A DNA stretch of 64,000 nt from Brevibacillus thermoruber 423 (lineage in GTDB: Bacteria > Bacillota > Bacilli > Brevibacillales > Brevibacillaceae): contig NZ_KE695654.1 in assembly GCF_000454065.1 (NCBI RefSeq), positions 248,836 through 312,835 on the forward strand. The letters are read 5' to 3'. This document shows positions 63,101 through 64,000 of this stretch, one piece after another. Position 1 is the first letter of the stretch, and each line of letters opens with the position of its first letter. The notes under the pieces were generated by a model. The model saw only the letters and a program-made list of their open reading frames with translations. It was not told the origin of the DNA and searched no databases. The position numbers and the translations under genes were made by a program.

Positions 63101-64000
63101 CAAAAAATTGGGTGGAGCGAAAGGAGTTGGGATAACGCTCGGGCTTCATTAATAAGAAGTATGTCTGAAGCTCTGCCGGAATATTGGGCTGCACGGGTAT
63201 CGCCTCGTACCCGTAAGGCCAGCGCTCTGGGTAAGGACTGCTCACTTTCCGCAGGGAAAGCGAAGAAGGCTTTTCCAAAAATAGTCCGGCGAGAGCGGCC
63301 GACTGGCCGCCGTGATCATAGCGTGAAAAAGGCTTTCCCGTTTCAGGGTCCACGCCCGACAAACTGGCCAGAATCAATTGGTGCATCTGCCGGGAGTCAA
63401 ACACATATTCCAGCCGTTCTCCAGCGCTTTTTTGTTGGTGCAGATAGGAAACCCCTCCGTTCTTCTTCACCTCTTCCATCGTCCGGTTGGCATCTTCACT
63501 CGTCGCAAACGGGAGATCCAATCGTTCGTACCTGTAAATAACCTGCAGGTCGCTGTCCATTCTGCTGCTCATCAGGATGGGCACATTCATCACCTTTCGT
63601 CCGTCTCCCGCATCTATCGTTGTCACTTTGTCCTGTTCCGTAAAATACCGGCTTTTCCCGATCGGCAACACGGCTTGATCCAATCCGACCAGCGCCGCTT
63701 CTGCCTGCGGATCGATGCCAACAACCAGCAGTTGATTGATTCCTCCGCCCATATCTAGTATCCATGTTTCCACCCCATAGTCACGCAGCGCCTGCTCCCA
63801 ATCGGTCGGCATGCTCCAAGGGCCGACCGTGTAATACCTTGTCTGTTGCATCATTAGATTGGGTTGTACGCCATCGTCGGCATATACTTCCACAACATGT
63901 CGATAGATTCCCGGTTGTTCTGGCTTGCTGATCTTCCCAAACCAGAAAACAGTCGTGTCGTATCCGACAGGGGCCAGCGGTGCGGCAACTTCGACTTCCG
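60141..64000 (-). CDS. FtsX-type ABC permease fused to M1-family metallopeptidase (5' end beyond window)
   Basis: At least 1,286 residues are visible and the frame is still open at the right edge. Order of parts: a soluble, probably extracytoplasmic domain; an FtsX permease block (LVTLYARIDEFGLLLAVGWR followed by helices); a second block (VMERKAELLLLKAVGWRSGA plus three helices); a linker; then a beta-rich M1 N-terminal domain and the gluzincin site HEIVHQWFYAVVANDPYHEG...DEGITEF (HExxH plus the downstream Glu; HEIVH codes at about 60552-60566). M1 enzymes are aminopeptidases. Here the catalytic domain is carried by an ABC-type permease. The exopeptidase GxMEN-like motif appears as SMEYPG. 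The cognate ATPase gene is not in the window. Confidence 0.85.
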   Translation of the reverse strand, partial: EVEVAAPLAPVGYDTTVFWFGKISKPEQPGIYRHVVEVYADDGVQPNLMMQQTRYYTVGPWSMPTDWEQALRDYGVETWILDMGGGINQLLVVGIDPQAEAALVGLDQAVLPIGKSRYFTEQDKVTTIDAGDGRKVMNVPILMSSRMDSDLQVIYRYERLDLPFATSEDANRTMEEVKKNGGVSYLHQQKSAGERLEYVFDSRQMHQLILASLSGVDPETGKPFSRYDHGGQSAALAGLFLEKPSSLSLRKVSSPYPERWPYGYEAIPVQPNIPAELQTYFLLMKPERYPNSFRSTQFFVDWKNKDITPYWIGFYDPEKLRISKEPDSELPMETYRPATGRLVLDKDDKPLNPPVQVKPTNNPFGLLTSPPLLLTTLEAAAELLGDKPIAAIRLKVKGVQEVSEENREKLELLAREIENKTGLIVDMTLGSSPQPVLVHIPKNGTYDELGWMEQFFIKLGTAFTLVQETKLGFSGVIGIVMLVAVAYVFATNLVTLYARIDEFGLLLAVGWRPGRVAGMMFVEAALLGGGAALVSWAIAGFAVWQQQAAVPVWRILFIGLCGLVIYVLAAIPAAWLVRKIPPHVIMRYGEMRPVTRRTVRVKGTFSLALGHLLARYRRCLLSVFAMAVPTCFLVFYEFVTNRLQGVLYTSWLGQYVAVEIGDAHYIAMILALALAVLTTAEIMWQNVMERKAELLLLKAVGWRSGAIFRLIVWEGVMCGLLASGCGLALGYALIAWMYRQLPGLDVLWLMGVGLIPILAAVLGALFPAVMAIRLRPAAGIRGSQRNRQRTERKLQLTIAVLLVSSLLGAAAGTTRLWQMYLRQEADTSISAYAPNQSTGDSAKERPGKVGDLAGFDPRPVPDGSKGTYQLAFHMDQSGKFTAEATIVVENRSPDTWDRLLFYFIPNAFTNANKPHTVKDAADVKIVSLHLDQQKTDYQLTHDTLTIPLTEGMAPGEKREVRISYTFTVPKDGIRFARKGHRYYLAQAYPMLATYHNGWNKQDFRISSESYHTGHADFTVSYHIPTGYLFVSSSDQDPVEATETGQVTISRVREVFAAVVNGLTCVSDTVSGVQIRVFGEEVNRGKMEAALATAREAVPFFINKIGSYPHRQLDIMLDDGASMEYPGIVTVAPQDDLASLRKTVVHEIVHQWFYAVVANDPYHEGWLDEGITEFAVSLFFLGHDKMTEEEVFAQANRAAVIAGEKPSNLPLDQYDGETYGAFYAVPSLRLWELVSTYGDVEEGWRFLRAYYERYSYQQVDTKEFIRFATTYFSVKETYFSSWLKLR

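Noticed and set aside
1-64000. tRNA and rRNA genes
   Set aside because: No cloverleaf with the TTC-A loop and CCA end and no rRNA-like stretch was recognised on either strand.

Overview
The window is from a spore-forming, fairly high-GC member of the Bacillales. A Paenibacillaceae/Brevibacillus-like genome fits best. This is inference from Bacillus-type PurS/PurQ/PurL, PurR-box-like promoters, Bacillus-type Shine-Dalgarno sequences with GTG/TTG starts, a SpoVIF-like sporulation protein, a VanZ protein and a BceRS-BceAB-like module. Most of the sequence is GC-rich. About 21.2-25.6 kb is clearly AT-richer and carries broken genes.

Layout: 0-2.6 kb, branched-chain amino acid ABC permeases livM (cut by the window edge) and livH with a long leader. 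2.6-5.2 kb, an adenine deaminase-like amidohydrolase and two small membrane proteins. 5.2-17.4 kb, de novo purine genes in two minus-strand blocks, purC-S-Q-L-F-M-N and purH-D. The blocks are separated by a NimT/CynX transporter, a truncated acetyltransferase and a SpoVIF-like gene, and each has a near-identical promoter with a PurR-box-like element. No purE, purK or purB is present. 17.8-20.9 kb, a small hypothetical gene, an iron-type alcohol dehydrogenase and an M29 aminopeptidase, then a compact structured-RNA candidate ending in two strong terminators. 21.2-25.6 kb, an AT-rich island with immunity-like orphans, RidA, VanZ and decayed genes (a frameshifted DUF6188-like gene, an SNF2 helicase fragment and an internally deleted acetyltransferase). 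25.7-28.5 kb, a lipoprotein and a divergent MFS exporter/LysR pair.

28.6-45.1 kb, the most distinctive region: a full Tad/Flp type IVc pilus locus on the minus strand (tadV, cpaB, tadZ, tadA, tadB, tadC, flp, tadE, tadG-like). Inserted in it are three predicted vWA-domain lipoproteins (two of them tandem duplicates), a secreted Pro-rich repeat protein with a hydrophobic, cationic C-terminus, an unknown cytosolic partner, several small membrane proteins, and a recombined remnant that joins pieces of tadE and vWA genes. My inference is that the lipoproteins carry the vWA function that is usually part of TadG. The whole may be a surface or contact-dependent apparatus.

45.4-54.4 kb, what looks like one transcription unit read right to left: an Lrp-type regulator, oppA-B-C-D-F, two half-size chromate transporters and a cytosolic gamma-glutamyltransferase, suggesting uptake and breakdown of peptides or gamma-glutamyl compounds. 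54.7-59.2 kb, a response regulator, histidine kinase, ABC ATPase and FtsX permease of the Bce type (peptide antibiotic sensing and resistance). 59.3-59.9 kb, an ECF-like sigma factor without an evident anti-sigma gene. 60.1-64 kb, the 3' part of a very large gene that fuses FtsX-type ABC permease domains to an M1-family metallopeptidase. It runs off the right edge.
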